Source: Puccinellia tenuiflora
Lineage: Eukaryota; Streptophyta; Magnoliopsida; Poales; Poaceae
Direction: 5' to 3'
NCBI GenBank assembly: GCA_012064385.1
Contig: QRDG01001910.1
Coordinates: 862,931 to 926,930 of the forward strand
Length of the DNA stretch: 64,000 nucleotides
The position numbers and the translations under genes were made by a program. Shown one piece after another: positions 9,799-21,220 of this stretch; position 1 is the first letter of the stretch, and each line of letters starts with the position of its first letter. The notes beneath the pieces are model-generated. The model saw only the letters and a program-made list of their open reading frames with translations, was not told where the DNA came from and searched no databases.

Positions 9799-12700
9799 TG
9801 TAACATCCCAAGATTTTCAAATTTTGAAAATTCAGAGGGATCAAAAACTTTTTGTTGTTTAAGTTTCAAAACTCAAAATCATGCATGGCATTCATAAGCA
9901 TCATGTGTTTGTTGCATTTAAATTGCTTGAATTAGTAAAAGATTTCAAAATTAAAAATATATTTTATTAATTGACATAGAGGGTGCAAAGTAACCCTAGT
10001 CAATATTTCAAATATTTTGATTTTATTTGATGGCAAGACTAGTGCCATAATTTTGTATTTTGAATAAGTTCTCTAAAAAGTATTTTTACAAATTTTTCCA
10101 AAGGTTGGGAAATAGCAACAATTACCTTTTTGTGCCCAAGGGTATTTTGGTAAATAAAGTTGTGCAAAGATGATCCCAAATATTTTAGTTTGATAAAGGG
10201 TATTTTTTTTTACAAAATTAATCAAATTGGTTTGAACCAATTTGAATTTCTATTTTGAAAGATATGTTGATTTCTGTTTTTAGAAAAAGAAAAGGTTAAA
10301 GTTTTGTTTAAAAAAAAAATGGAAAAGGCCGCGGCCACCCGAGCCAGCCCACTGCCGGCCCAGGACCAGCCCGGCATCATCCCCGCATCCGGCCTCTCTC
10401 CCTTCCCTCTTTTCTTTTTCTTCCCTCTCTCTGTCAAGCGGGCCCCACGATGACGCAAGCCGACGTCATCGCCTTCAACCTCCTCGCACGAATCCGGCAC
10501 GGATTCGATCCAAATCCGGCCGATCTTTGGGGGATTTGTTGCTCTTTTTCGCGTCCTTATAATCTCCTCGACGTCCGCTTCTTTTCCCCTTAGAAACCCT
10601 AGCCCAAGCGCCGCCAGGCTGCCCAGAATCGTCCCCGTCGCGCCGCCATTGCCGCCGGTAAAATCCCGAGCTCCGGCCACTTCCCGACGACCCCAGCACC
10701 CCTCTCTCCTCCCTTCCGCTTTAATTTTTCGTTGCGCATCTCCTGGACATCTTCACTTATTTTTCTCATCGCCAGATCGACGAGTTCATCATCACCCGAA
10801 GCAAGCCGCCGCCTGTAGAAACTCCGGCGAGCAATCTCCGGCGGAGGAGACCGTCCCGGAGCGCACCACTTCGCCATCGTGTCCTCCTCGCCGCGCTGAT
10901 CGTCCAGGTGAGAGCCGTGCGTCCTGGAACGCCGTAGATCACCGGGAACACGCGATGCCGACGCGTCGCCGCCGCGCGCCGCCGCTTGCCGAAACCCTAG
11001 CTCCGGCCGGTCACCCCGATTTAGATCTGGACCGTTGGATCTAGATCCAACGGCTCCCTTTTAACCTCTTAACCCGAATCGGTATCGGCCAGTTAGATCG
11101 CGCCGTGTCAGCGCTGAGTCAGCGCACAGTCAGCGCCTAGTCAGCGTCCACGTCAGCTCCATTTTCTGTATTTTCGGCCGAATTGATTTAATTTGGCAGT
11201 TTTGCAGAAAAACCCCTGAACCTTAAAACCATCATATCTTTTTAATGGCTCGGCCAAATTTAATGAACTTTATATTTTTGAAAACCTTATAACCTGTAGA
11301 ATATTTTAGAACCATTAGTTTTCTGTTTTGCCAACTTTAAAATTATTCAAATTTCAAATGAGGGATTTGAGTAATTTTGGCATAACTTTAAATCTATAAA
11401 TTATTTTAAATTGTTTTCTTCTGCAAAAGTGTGTATTTTAGTGTCCTCTGTCCAGTAGATATTTTAGTTTGCACTTGTGCATCATGCATTGATAATGTTT
11501 TGTAAAAACTCAAATAGTGGCATTTTGACTATAGAAATTGTTTTTAAATTATTAAAGCCACTAAAATTTTGAATCATGAGCATCATGCATATAGTATATA
11601 ACAGAAAGTAATAACTTTATTTGTTGTTTAATCTTTACTTGTGTTGTTAGTAAATCATCATGCATACATATTTTGTTATATTGCTTTATTGCTTGTGTAT
11701 TGAATTGTTGCAATTTGTTTGTTTAGATTGTGAAGAGTGCCAGGAGTGCTGTGAGTGTTGCAACCTGAACAACTATCAAGGCAAGTGCATACACAATTCA
11801 TGAATGACCTATTACTATGTTTTTATATTGCACCTTAGACTATTTTCCAGTAGCATGCATGATAGGCTGTTTTTAATGAAGTTATATGCTATGCAAACCT
11901 GTTAGGTTAGCCACATGTTTAGATGACTAGTGACCTATATTAATTTAGTAGATTGGCTTGCTGCAAAAATGATTTGTTTTGTGGTAGATGATTTAAGAAA
12001 ATTCTACTAAATTAATGAATCGCCTGGGTGGATTTTGGAGTTGTATTGGTGGGTCAAAGTTGAGTGGCTACTCAGGCCCAGTTCTGCGGGTACCTGAGTA
12101 CGTGCACTTGTGCTCGCCACCCAGGGTATTAGAGATTTCATGTCACTCCATGTCTAGCTTACTTCCAGTGCAGCCACTAGTCATATGGGCTCTGTCTTGA
12201 CTAAGTATGTTGTGTGGACTCGACCCGGCTTGACAAGCTGATGTAGGGGTTGTAGGTAGAACGGGTCAAGCCGTTGGGTTGGGAAAAATGCTTCTGAATG
12301 GTCTCGTCTTGGTCTTCTCCTTTCCTTTTCACTAAATGAGAGTTAAGGATGGAATGGGTTGATCGAGTCTAGTGGGGAAAGTGCCACAAACTCTCGAGAG
12401 TAAAATAAAACTAAGATCTTAGCCGTGTCCCCGGTTATGGACAATTTGAGTAACTAAGCAAGGTGGTCGACAGAAGAATCTCATTCATTCCAATTTCAGA
12501 ATAAAATTTGATGGGTGAACAAGGGTAGAAGAGATATTGGTTTTCATGCCATGTTTATCTCAATAATAGTTGGTTTTAAAAGAAATGTTTTACAAGTGTA
12601 GGATAAAATTTGCTTTGCGCAAGAGCCTTGAACTCCACAAGCCAAATAAGCATGTAGAATAGTCTTGCCATTTAATATCCACCATAGTATGACACTTGCC

Positions 12701-13087
12701 AGCCTGTCACAAGGTATTGACCCAAATTCTCTGGGCTGCAACGTTAATGTTGCAGGTTGTTCGGATGAGGAGTAAGGATGTTGATTTCTTTCGAGCTTAC
12801 AACCAACATGTTCGCCAGTGGCACATGGAGATGATGGAGCTCAGTGCTACTTTATTTATGCTGCTTGAACTCTGAATAATACTTGTGGAACTATATTTAT
12901 TTTAAGCTAGCTTCGGCTATGCAAAGTTGTAATAAAGTACTTTGTTTCTGGATCATTCGTAAGAGCGATGTAATAACGTTTAACATTTATGCATGATATT
13001 ACATCCTGTTGGTGAATGCTAGCCATACTCGATCCAGGGCCTAGCAATTCACGAGGTATTCTTGCTTTTCAAAGTGAGGGTGCTACA
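9799..13087 (+). repeat. 5' LTR of element H (3289 bp)
   Basis: Starts TGTAACATCCCAAGATTTTC and ends AGGGTGCTACA. It is AT-rich apart from a GC-rich block at about 10325-11070 with many CpG, plant leader-like AAACCCTAG at about 10593, and a TATA-like CCTTATAATC at about 10555. The block is likely the promoter and leader. Minus-strand ORFs over 10222-10877 repeat exactly in the other LTR and have no domain. Confidence 0.9.
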
Positions 13088-13090
13088 GAA

Positions 13091-13102
13091 TGGTAACAGA
13101 GC
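13091..13102 (+). promoter_or_regulatory. Primer-binding site of element H
   Basis: TGGTAACAGAGC three bases after the LTR end differs by one base from the usual initiator-Met tRNA site TGGTATCAGAGC. Confidence 0.75.
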
Positions 13103-13642
13103 GTAATGTTGCCTGTAGGCTCGAAGCCCTAGGTTTGGATTAGAAATAAGAAAGACCATAGGAACAAAATTTTATTTTCTTCTTATCCAAATCTTTCCAA
13201 ATATCTTTCTTGTACCTTTCTCAACTATTGCTTTCTCAATTACCTTCTCTTGTTTTAGATGACCAACCTCATAGAATATATCAACAAAGGATCAATGATG
13301 ATTATGGCTATGGATTGTGAAATGGAGTTTCAAAAGACACTTAAGAAGAACTTTCAGAAGGAAGACATAGTCTTGACCACCACTTTACATAGTTGATTAG
13401 TTATAGCTTCACGTTAGAGTATTGACCTATCAAAATGTGGTATGGCAGTACTAGTATGCTCGTGTTAGAACCTATATCGTGTTAGTTAAGTTTTCAAAAC
13501 CTTGATTTCAAATTTACAAAATTCTTGACTTGTTTTATTGTGTGATCGTCTGCTTGTTGCTGATTGTTGTTAATTGTTTGTATGGGTAGAAATATTCTCT
13601 TAGATCTTTCTTTCTATGCTCATCTATGCTAAACCCCAACAG

Positions 13643-14890
13643 ATGCCTCCTCGCCGTGACCCCGACAACAACAACAACAACAATGACCAGATGCAGCAGT
13701 TGATGACAGCACAGACACAACTGATGAACATGATGGCCCAATTCTTGGCGAACCAGCAGAACGCACCACCACCGCCACCTCCACCGCCGCCGCCACCACC
13801 ACCACCCCCAGTGGACCGGCTCGCCAGATTCCTGAGACTTAGACCCAATAAGTTCTCTACAGCCACTGAACCCATTGTAGCTGATGACTGGCTACGTTCT
13901 GTGCACAAGGATTTAGTCACTTGTGAGTGCAATGATGCTGAGATGGTGAGATTCACTGCTCACCTACTCGAAGGACCAGCAGCACAGTGGTGGGAGACCT
14001 ACCAGATTACTCACCCATTAGCTGGACTCACATGGGACACTTTCAAGGAGGGATTCCGCAATGCTCACATTTCCTCAGGAATCATGAACCTGAAGAAAGA
14101 TGAGTTTCGCAATCTGAGGCAAGGTAATAGGACCCTGAAGGAATACATGGATGATTTCTGTGCACTGTCACATTATGCTCCAGAGGACATCAATACTGAT
14201 GCCAAGAGGAAGGACAAATTCCTTAGTGGACTCTGTGGTGAACTGAAGATACCATTGTCGGTGGCATATGCACCAAATTATCAAGCTCTACTGGACCAAG
14301 CCATCACACTAGACAACAATATACAGAAGGAGGAGAACATGAAAAGGAAGTATAATGGAAACAAGTACAACTCAGAATCTGCACACAAGAAGGCCAAGTA
14401 CCATGGTGGACACAGCCACAACCATCAGGATCATGACCACAATGGAGGAAACAAAGGAGATAATGGAGAATACAAGGACAATGACCACAATGGCCGCAAC
14501 AATGGGAATCACAATGGTCAGAATTATCATCACCATGCAGGAAAGAAAGACCTTAGTCACATTCAATGCTTCAAGTGCAAGCAGATGGGGCATTATTCAA
14601 CTGAGTGTCCGGAAAGGAAGACTGAAGAAGCTGCCAAACCCAACTCTATTGAGAAGGGACATGTGAACCATGTTCATGTGGGAAGAGCATTCAATAAGCC
14701 CAGTATGGTGAACGGTACACTACTAACTATTTACCTCAATCATTTGTTCTTCATCTACAACATAAGAGGATTAAGGATGTTAAGTCATGGCTCAGCTTCA
14801 AACCACAACTTGTATCCTAGATGGAGGATAAGAGTTCTAGACTACCAACAAAAGTTTCTTTTAAGGGTGGTAGCCCACCCCGTTGCCTAA
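13643..14890 (+). CDS. Element H gag polyprotein (415 aa)
   Basis: The start is the ATG at 13643 (MPPRRDPDNNN), the usual beginning of Del/Tekay gag. The Met at 13616 is in frame but leads only leader-like residues. Order: Asn-rich N-terminus; 15 consecutive Pro (residues 42-56, codons 13766-13810); gag domain (about 57-230) with DDWLRSVHKDL, GPAAQWWETY and FRNLRQGNRTLKEYMDDF; a His/Asn/Gly-rich linker; one zinc knuckle C309-C312-H317-C322 (CFKCKQMGHYSTEC); a short unrelated tail. The ORF is intact. It stops where protease would normally follow: after VNGTLL the sequence departs from the family. The product is a nucleocapsid protein for virus-like particles, and pol must come from elsewhere. 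Confidence 0.9.
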   Translation: MPPRRDPDNNNNNNDQMQQLMTAQTQLMNMMAQFLANQQNAPPPPPPPPPPPPPPPVDRLARFLRLRPNKFSTATEPIVADDWLRSVHKDLVTCECNDAEMVRFTAHLLEGPAAQWWETYQITHPLAGLTWDTFKEGFRNAHISSGIMNLKKDEFRNLRQGNRTLKEYMDDFCALSHYAPEDINTDAKRKDKFLSGLCGELKIPLSVAYAPNYQALLDQAITLDNNIQKEENMKRKYNGNKYNSESAHKKAKYHGGHSHNHQDHDHNGGNKGDNGEYKDNDHNGRNNGNHNGQNYHHHAGKKDLSHIQCFKCKQMGHYSTECPERKTEEAAKPNSIEKGHVNHVHVGRAFNKPSMVNGTLLTIYLNHLFFIYNIRGLRMLSHGSASNHNLYPRWRIRVLDYQQKFLLRVVAHPVA

Positions 14891-14929
14891 AACCAGAGAT
14901 CCCAAACCCATTTCTTTCTAGCCTCTTCG

Positions 14930-14966
14930 AATCTCGGGGACGAGATTCCTTTTAAGGGTGGTCGTC
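14930..14966 (+). promoter_or_regulatory. Hairpin plus polypurine tract of element H
   Basis: A perfect 7-bp stem, AATCTCG (14930-14936) and CGAGATT (14941-14947) with loop GGGA, is followed by CCTTTTAAGGGTGGTCGTC up to the LTR at 14967. The same hairpin precedes the PPT of element X. Confidence 0.65.
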
Positions 14967-17900
14967 TGTAACATCCCAAGATTTTCAAATTTTGAAAATT
15001 CAGAGGGATCAAAAACTTTTTGTTGTTTAAGTTTCAAAACTCAAAATCATGCATGGCATTCATAAGCATCATGTGTTTGTTGCATTTAAATTGCTTGAAT
15101 TAGTAAAAGATTTCAAAATTAAAAATATATTTTATTAATTGACATAGAGGGTGCAAAGTAACCCTAGTCAATATTTCAAATATTTTGATTTTATTTGATG
15201 GCAAGACTAGTGCCATAATTTTGTATTTTGAATAAGTTCTCTAAAAAGTATTTTTACAAATTTTTCCAAAGGTTGGGAAATAGCAACAATTACCTTTTTG
15301 TGCCCAAGGGTATTTTGGTAAATAAAGTTGTGCAAAGATGATCCCAAATATTTTAGTTTGATAAAGGGTATTTTTTTTTTACAAAATTAATCAAATTGGT
15401 TTGAACCAATTTGAATTTCTATTTTGAAAGATATGTTGATTTCTGTTTTTAGAAAAAGAAAAGGTTAAAGTTTTGTTTAAAAAAAAAATGGAAAAGGCCG
15501 CGGCCACCCGAGCCAGCCCACTGCCGGCCCAGGACCAGCCCGGCATCATCCCCGCATCCGGCCTCTCTCCCTTTCCCTCTTTTCTTTTTCGTCCCTCTCT
15601 CTGTCAAGCGGGCCCCACGATGACGCAAGCCGACGTCATCGCCTTCAACCTCCTCGCACGAATCCGGCACGGATTCGATCCAAATCCGGCCGATCTTTGG
15701 GGATTTGTTGCTCTTTTTCGCGTCCTTATAATCTCCTCGACGTCCGCTTCTTTTCCCCTTAGAAACCCTAGCCCAAGCGCCGCCAGGCTGCCCAGAATCG
15801 TCCCCGTCGCGCCGCCATTGCCGCCGGTAAAATCCCGAGCTCCGGCCACTTCCCGACGACCCCAGCACCCCTCTCTCCTCCCTTCCGCTTTAATTTTTCG
15901 TTGCGCATCTCCTGGACATCTTCACTTATTTTTCTCATCGCCAGATCGACGAGTTCATCATCACCCGAAGCAAGCCGCCGCCTGTAGAAACTCCGGCGAG
16001 CAATCTCCGGCGGAGGAGACCGTCCCGGAGCGCACCACTTCGCCATCGTGTCCTCCTCGCCGCGCTGATCGTCCAGGTGAGAGCCGTGCGTCCTGGAACG
16101 CCGTAGATCACCGGGAACACGCGATGCCGACGCGTCGCCGCCGCGCGCCGCCGCTTGCCGAAACCCTAGCTCCGGCCGGTCACCCCGATTTAGATCTGGA
16201 CCGTTGGATCTAGATCCAACGGCTCCCTTTTAACCTCTTAACCCGAATCGGTATCGGCCAGTTAGATCGCGCCGTGTCAGCGCTGAGTCAGCGCACAGTC
16301 AGCGCCTAGTCAGCGTCCACGTCAGCTCCATTTTCTGTATTTTCGGCCGAATTGATTTAATTTGGCAGTTTTGCAGAAAAACCCCTGAACCTTAAAACCA
16401 TCATATCTTTTTAATGGCTCGGCCAAATTTAATGAACTTTATATTTTTGAAAACCTTATAACCTGTAGAATATTTTAGAACCATTAGTTTTCTGTTTTGC
16501 CAACTTTAAAATTATTCAAATTTCAAATGAGGGATTTGAGTAATTTTGGCATAACTTTAAATCTATAAATTATTTTAAATTGTTTTCTTCTGCAAAAGTG
16601 TGTCTTTTAGTGTCCTCTGTCCAGTAGATATTTTAGTTTGCACTTGTGCATCATGCATTGATAATGTTTTGTAAAAACTCAAATAGTGGCATTTTGACTA
16701 TAGAAATTGTTTTTAAATTATTAAAGCCACTAAAATTTTGAATTATGAGCATCATGCATATAGTATATAACAGAAAGTAATAACTTTATTTGTTGTTTAA
16801 TCTTGACTTGTGTTGTTAGTAAATCATCATGCATACATATTTTGTTATATTGCTTTATTGCTTGTGTATTGAATTGTTGCAATTTGTTTGTTTAGATTGT
16901 GAAGAGTGCCAGGAGTGCTGTGAGTGTTGCAACCTGAACAACTATCAAGGCAAGTGCATACACAATTCATGAATGACCTATTACTATGTTTTTATATTGC
17001 ACCTTAGACTATTTTCCAGTAGCATGCATGATAGGCTGTTTTTAATGAAGTTATATGCTATGCAAACCTGTTAGGTTAGCCACATGTTTAGATGACTAGT
17101 GACCTATATTAATTTAGTAGATTGGCTTGCTGCAAAAATGATTTGTTTTGTGGTAGATGATTTAAGAAAATTCTACTAAATTAATGAATCGCCTGGGTGG
17201 ATTTTGGAGTTGTATTGGTGGGTCAAAGTTGAGTGGCTACTCAGGCCCAGTTCTGCGGGTACCTGAGTACGTGCACTTGTGCTCGCCACCCAGGGTATTA
17301 GAGATTTCATGTCACTCCATGTCTAGCTTACTTCCAGTGCAGCCACTAGTCATATGGGCTCTGTCTTGACTAAGTATGTTGTGTGGACTCGACCCGGCTT
17401 GACAAGCTGATGTAGGGGTTGTAGGTGGAACGGGTCAAGCCGTTGGGTTGGGAAAATGCTTCTGAATGGTCTCGTCTTGGTCTTCTCCTTTCCTTTTCAC
17501 TAAATGAGGGTTAAGGATGGAATGGGTTGATCGAGTCTAGTGGGGAAAGTGCCACAAACTCTCGAGAGTAAAATAAAACTAAGATCTTAGCCGTGTCCCC
17601 GGTTATGGACAATTTGAGTAACTAAGCAAGGTGGTCGACAGAAGAATCTCATTCATTCCAATTTCATAATAAAAATTTGATGGGTGAACATGGGTAGAAG
17701 AGATATTGGTTTTCATGCCATGTTTATCTCAATAATAGTTGGTTTTAAAAGAAATGTTTTACAAGTGTAGGATAAAATTTGCTTTGCGCAAGAGCCTTGA
17801 ACCCCACAAGCCAAATAATCATGTAGAATAGTCTTGCCATTTAATATCCACCATAGTATGACACTTGCCAGCCTGTCACAAGGTATTGACCCAAATTCTC

Positions 17901-18256
17901 TGGGCTGCAACGTTAATGTTGCAGGTTGTTCAGTTGAGGAGTAAGGATGTTGATTTCTTTCGAGCTTACAACCAACATGTTCGCCAGTGGCACATGGAGA
18001 TGATGGAGCTCAGTGCTACTTTATTTACGCTGCTTGAACTCTGAATAATATTTGTGGAACTATATTTATTTTAAGCTAGCTTCGGCTATGCAAAGTTGTA
18101 ATAAAGTACTTTGTTTCTGGATCATTCGTAAGAGCGATGTAATAACGTTTAACATTTATGCATGATATTACATCCTGTTGGTGAATGCTAGTCATACTCG
18201 ATCCAGGGCCTAGCAATTCACGAGGTATTCTTGCTTTTCAAAGTGAGGGTGCTACA
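14967..18256 (+). repeat. 3' LTR of element H (3290 bp)
   Basis: Near-identical to 9799-13087. Differences are single bases or one-base homopolymer changes, for example T/G at about 16804 and the A run near 17452. It ends GGTGCTACA, followed by the duplication GAACT. Confidence 0.9.
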
Positions 18257-19885
18257 GAACTATTGTTATTTTACAATGCCTTTCGGCTTAAAAAATGCCA
18301 GCGCCACTTATCAGAGGTGTATGCATCGTTGTTTGGACAAGCAGATCGGCCGCAATGTTCACGTCTATGTCGACGACATTGCGTTCATGTCGAAGAAGCG
18401 AGGCGATCTCATCGCTGAACTGTCGGAAACCTTTGCAAATCAAAGGGAGTACCAGATGAAACTTTAATCCGACAAAATGCATCTTCGGAGTTCTCGCGAA
18501 CAAGCTTCTAGGATTCATTATTTCTCAAAGATGAATTGAAGTTAACCCAGAAGAGATAAAGGCGATTCAGAACATCGAAAGTCCGACTTGTCTGAAGGAC
18601 ATATAGTGGCTTACGGGTTCCGCCGCAGCTGTTAGCCGATTCATCAGCCGGCTCGGTGACAAGGCACTGCCTCTATACAAGCTACTCAAAAAGTCCGACA
18701 ACCTTGTTTGGACAGAAGAGGCGGAGACAGCCTTGGCACATCTGAAGTACACATTGTCACATGCTCCAATCCTAGCGGCTCCAAAGGATAAGGAACCGCT
18801 CTTTCTCTATATGTCAGCAACCAATCTGGTAATAATTGCAGTCATTATCATCGAGCGCCTGGAGGAAGGAAAGCAATGGCCGGATCAACACCCCATCTAT
18901 TTCATTAGCGAGGTCTTTTCAGATTCAAAGCAACGCTACCCTCACTACTAGAGGCTGGCTTACGGCGTGTTCTTTGCCGCCAGAAAACTACGACATTATT
19001 TCCACGATCACACAATTACAATGGTCAGCAAAGCTCCATTGAAGGATATCATCAACAATGCGGATGCCATGGGCCGAGTCCCCAAATGGGGCATCGAGTT
19101 AGCAGCGTTCTACATCCAGTACAAGCCAAGGACCGCCATCAAATCTCAAGTCTTAGCCGACTTATCGCAAACTGGACAGAAGCAATGGAAAGCACACCTT
19201 TGCCGGATTCTCAGTACTGAATAATGCACTTTGATGGCTCTAAGATGAAAGAAGGCTCGGGGGCTGGCTTCGTGTTAAAGTCACCTAAAGGCGACAAACT
19301 CAGCTATGTCCTGCAGATTCACTTCAATGCTACCAACAACGTGGCGGAGTATGAGGCTCTCCTCCAAGGTTTACACATGGCAAAGGAGTTGGGAGTCTAG
19401 CACATTCTCTGTTACGGCGACTTGGATCTTGTCATCCAGCAGCTGGACGGAACCTGGGACACGAAGAGCCCTACAATGGCGGAATACAGACGAACATTCG
19501 ATGAGTTCGGCAGATGCTTTGCCGGCTTAGAAGTCCGACATATCTCTCGTGACGATGATGACGCTGCTGACGCGCTGGCCAGGATTGGCTCAAAGCAGGA
19601 GGAAGTTCCTCCAGATGTGTTTCTTCATCATCTGCATAAGCTGTCCATCAAAGGCGACGACAAAGAGTACTCCTCATCGGCGGAATCAGTTTCTGGCTGC
19701 TTGGTGACCCCAGATTGGACTACGCCGTACATCAATTTCCTAACGAACAAGGAGTTGCCTAAAGACGATGAAGTTTTAAGCCGTCAAATCGAGTGACGAG
19801 CAAAGGTGTACACAATCATTGACGGACAACTTTACAAGCGAAGCACATCCAACATCTTTCAACGATTCGTCTCCCCAGAGGAAGG
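18257..19885 (+). pseudogene. Element F RT core, RNase H, second RNase H and start of integrase
   Basis: RT resumes as YCYFTMPFGLKNASATYQR, then VHVYVDDIAFMSKKRGD with the YVDD active site at about 18366-18377. A one-base frameshift lies near 18469. RNase H-like sequence follows (APILAAPKDKEPLFLYMSA; HPIYFISEVFSDSKQRYPHY; KLRHYFHDHTITM). A second RNase H begins MHFDGSKMKEGSGAGFVL and continues NVAEYEALLQGLHMAKELGV (about 19228-19560), the archaeal-type domain of Tat elements. The stretch then reads into the integrase N-terminus (SNIFQRFVSPEEG) before element C interrupts. In-frame stops at 18604, 18949, 19398 (TAG) and 19794 (TGA) fall where Gln or Arg is expected. Confidence 0.85.
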
Positions 19886-21220
19886 TGATGTCTACTACGC
19901 GCTTCTATTCTTGTAGACAGTGTTGGGCCTCCAAGTGCAGAGATTTGTAGGACAGCAGCAGTTTTCCCCTTAAGTGAGTAACCCAAGGTTTATCGAATCC
20001 ATGGGAGGAAGAGGTTGAACGTATCCTCTCTCAAGCAACCCTGCAATTAAGATACAAGAAGTCTCTTGTGTCCTGAACACGCCTAATACAATTGTCAGTT
20101 GTATAGGTGTACTAGTTCGGCGAAGAGACGGTAAAATACAAGTGATATGGATGGTAAAAGGTGAATTTGTAATTCTATAATAAAAATGGCAGCAAGCAAA
20201 CATGTAACAAAAGTGACTAGAAACGGTGTTCCAATGATTGGAAACAAGGCCTAGGGATCATAATTTCGCTAGGGATCTCTCTCAACACGTTAGCACAACT
20301 AAAAGCAAGCAAGTGCTACTCGGAATTATCCTTCTCCTTGATAAAACAAGGGTACTATGCGTAGGGCTACAAAAGCACACCTCAAAGTCTGAATAAACAA
20401 AGACCACAATTCCACAAAGAATAAACAAGGAAATTATCACTCTAGATAATCTGTCGAGTCACACACGCGCCCCGTTCTGTCACCAAGGCTTTGTGTTGTC
20501 ACTAACTCCGGAAATTATACTAGACAAACCAATTGAGTAGCATAACATTACATAAGAATTCAGCCGTACTAACAATGCTCACGATAACATAAAGATCACA
20601 CCATGAGAGAGAGAGAGATAACCACATAGCTACAGTAGAGTCCTCGTCCTCGATGAAGAACTACTCCCTCCTCATCACGGGAGGCAACAATGGCGACGAA
20701 GATGGCTCCGGGGGCAATTCCCAATCCCGGCAGGGTGCCAGAACATGAACTTTTGTCCCCCGAATTAGGGTTTATGGTGGCGGCGGCGCTCGGATGCGTT
20801 TTTGGAGAAAACCATCAATGTTCCAGTGTTCTTAGGTCAGGAGCAAATATATGGGCGAAGAGGCGGCGCGAGGGGGTGGACGAGCTATCCAAGTGGCACC
20901 CGACCGCCACCCCAGGTCCAACCGCGCCTGGGTGGCACCTAGAGGCTTTGGGCCTCCCCTGGACTTGTCCTTCTGGCTCACGGAGTCTTCTGGCGAAAAA
21001 GAATTTCTGTAATTTTTTGGGAATTTTCCGAGCACTTTGGATTTTGGACCTTTTCTGGAATGCATAGACATAATAAACAGAAACTGGCACTAGGCATCTT
21101 GTCAATAGGTTAGTTCCACAAAATATGCCAAAATGATGTAAAACATTATAAAAACATGTGGCAATGATATAAAATCAAGCATAGAACATAAAAAATTATA
21201 GATACGTCAGAGACGTATCA
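19886..21220 (-). repeat. 3' LTR of element C (1335 bp)
   Basis: On the minus strand it starts TGATACGTCTCTGACGTATC and ends GTAGTAGACATCA. It carries a small (GA)n run at about 20605-20618. ORFs over 20690-21105 repeat in the other LTR and show no domain. Confidence 0.9.

Larger units (their letters stand above)
9799..18256 (+). mobile_element. Element H: non-autonomous gag-only LTR retrotransposon (8458 bp)
   Basis: LTRs of about 3.29 kb (9799-13087 and 14967-18256) flank an internal region of only 1879 bp that codes for gag and nothing else. The duplication GAACT is at 9794-9798 and 18257-18261. Comparing the LTRs by eye I count about 20-25 differences, so the insertion is young. Large LTRs, a short internal region and a gag gene without pol fit the class called TR-GAG. 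The gag type and the hairpin before the PPT point to the Tekay/Del lineage. It must borrow pol in trans. Confidence 0.9.

Noticed and set aside
10222..11044. ORFs up to 152 codons in the GC-rich block of the H LTR (and the same at 15473-16213)
   Set aside because: They occur in overlapping frames on both strands, consist of low-complexity Ala/Pro/Arg, and are disrupted by one-base differences between the two LTRs. They look like GC-rich chance ORFs.
20605..20620. (GA)n microsatellite in the C LTR
   Set aside because: Short and ordinary; shorter in the partner LTR at about 27418.
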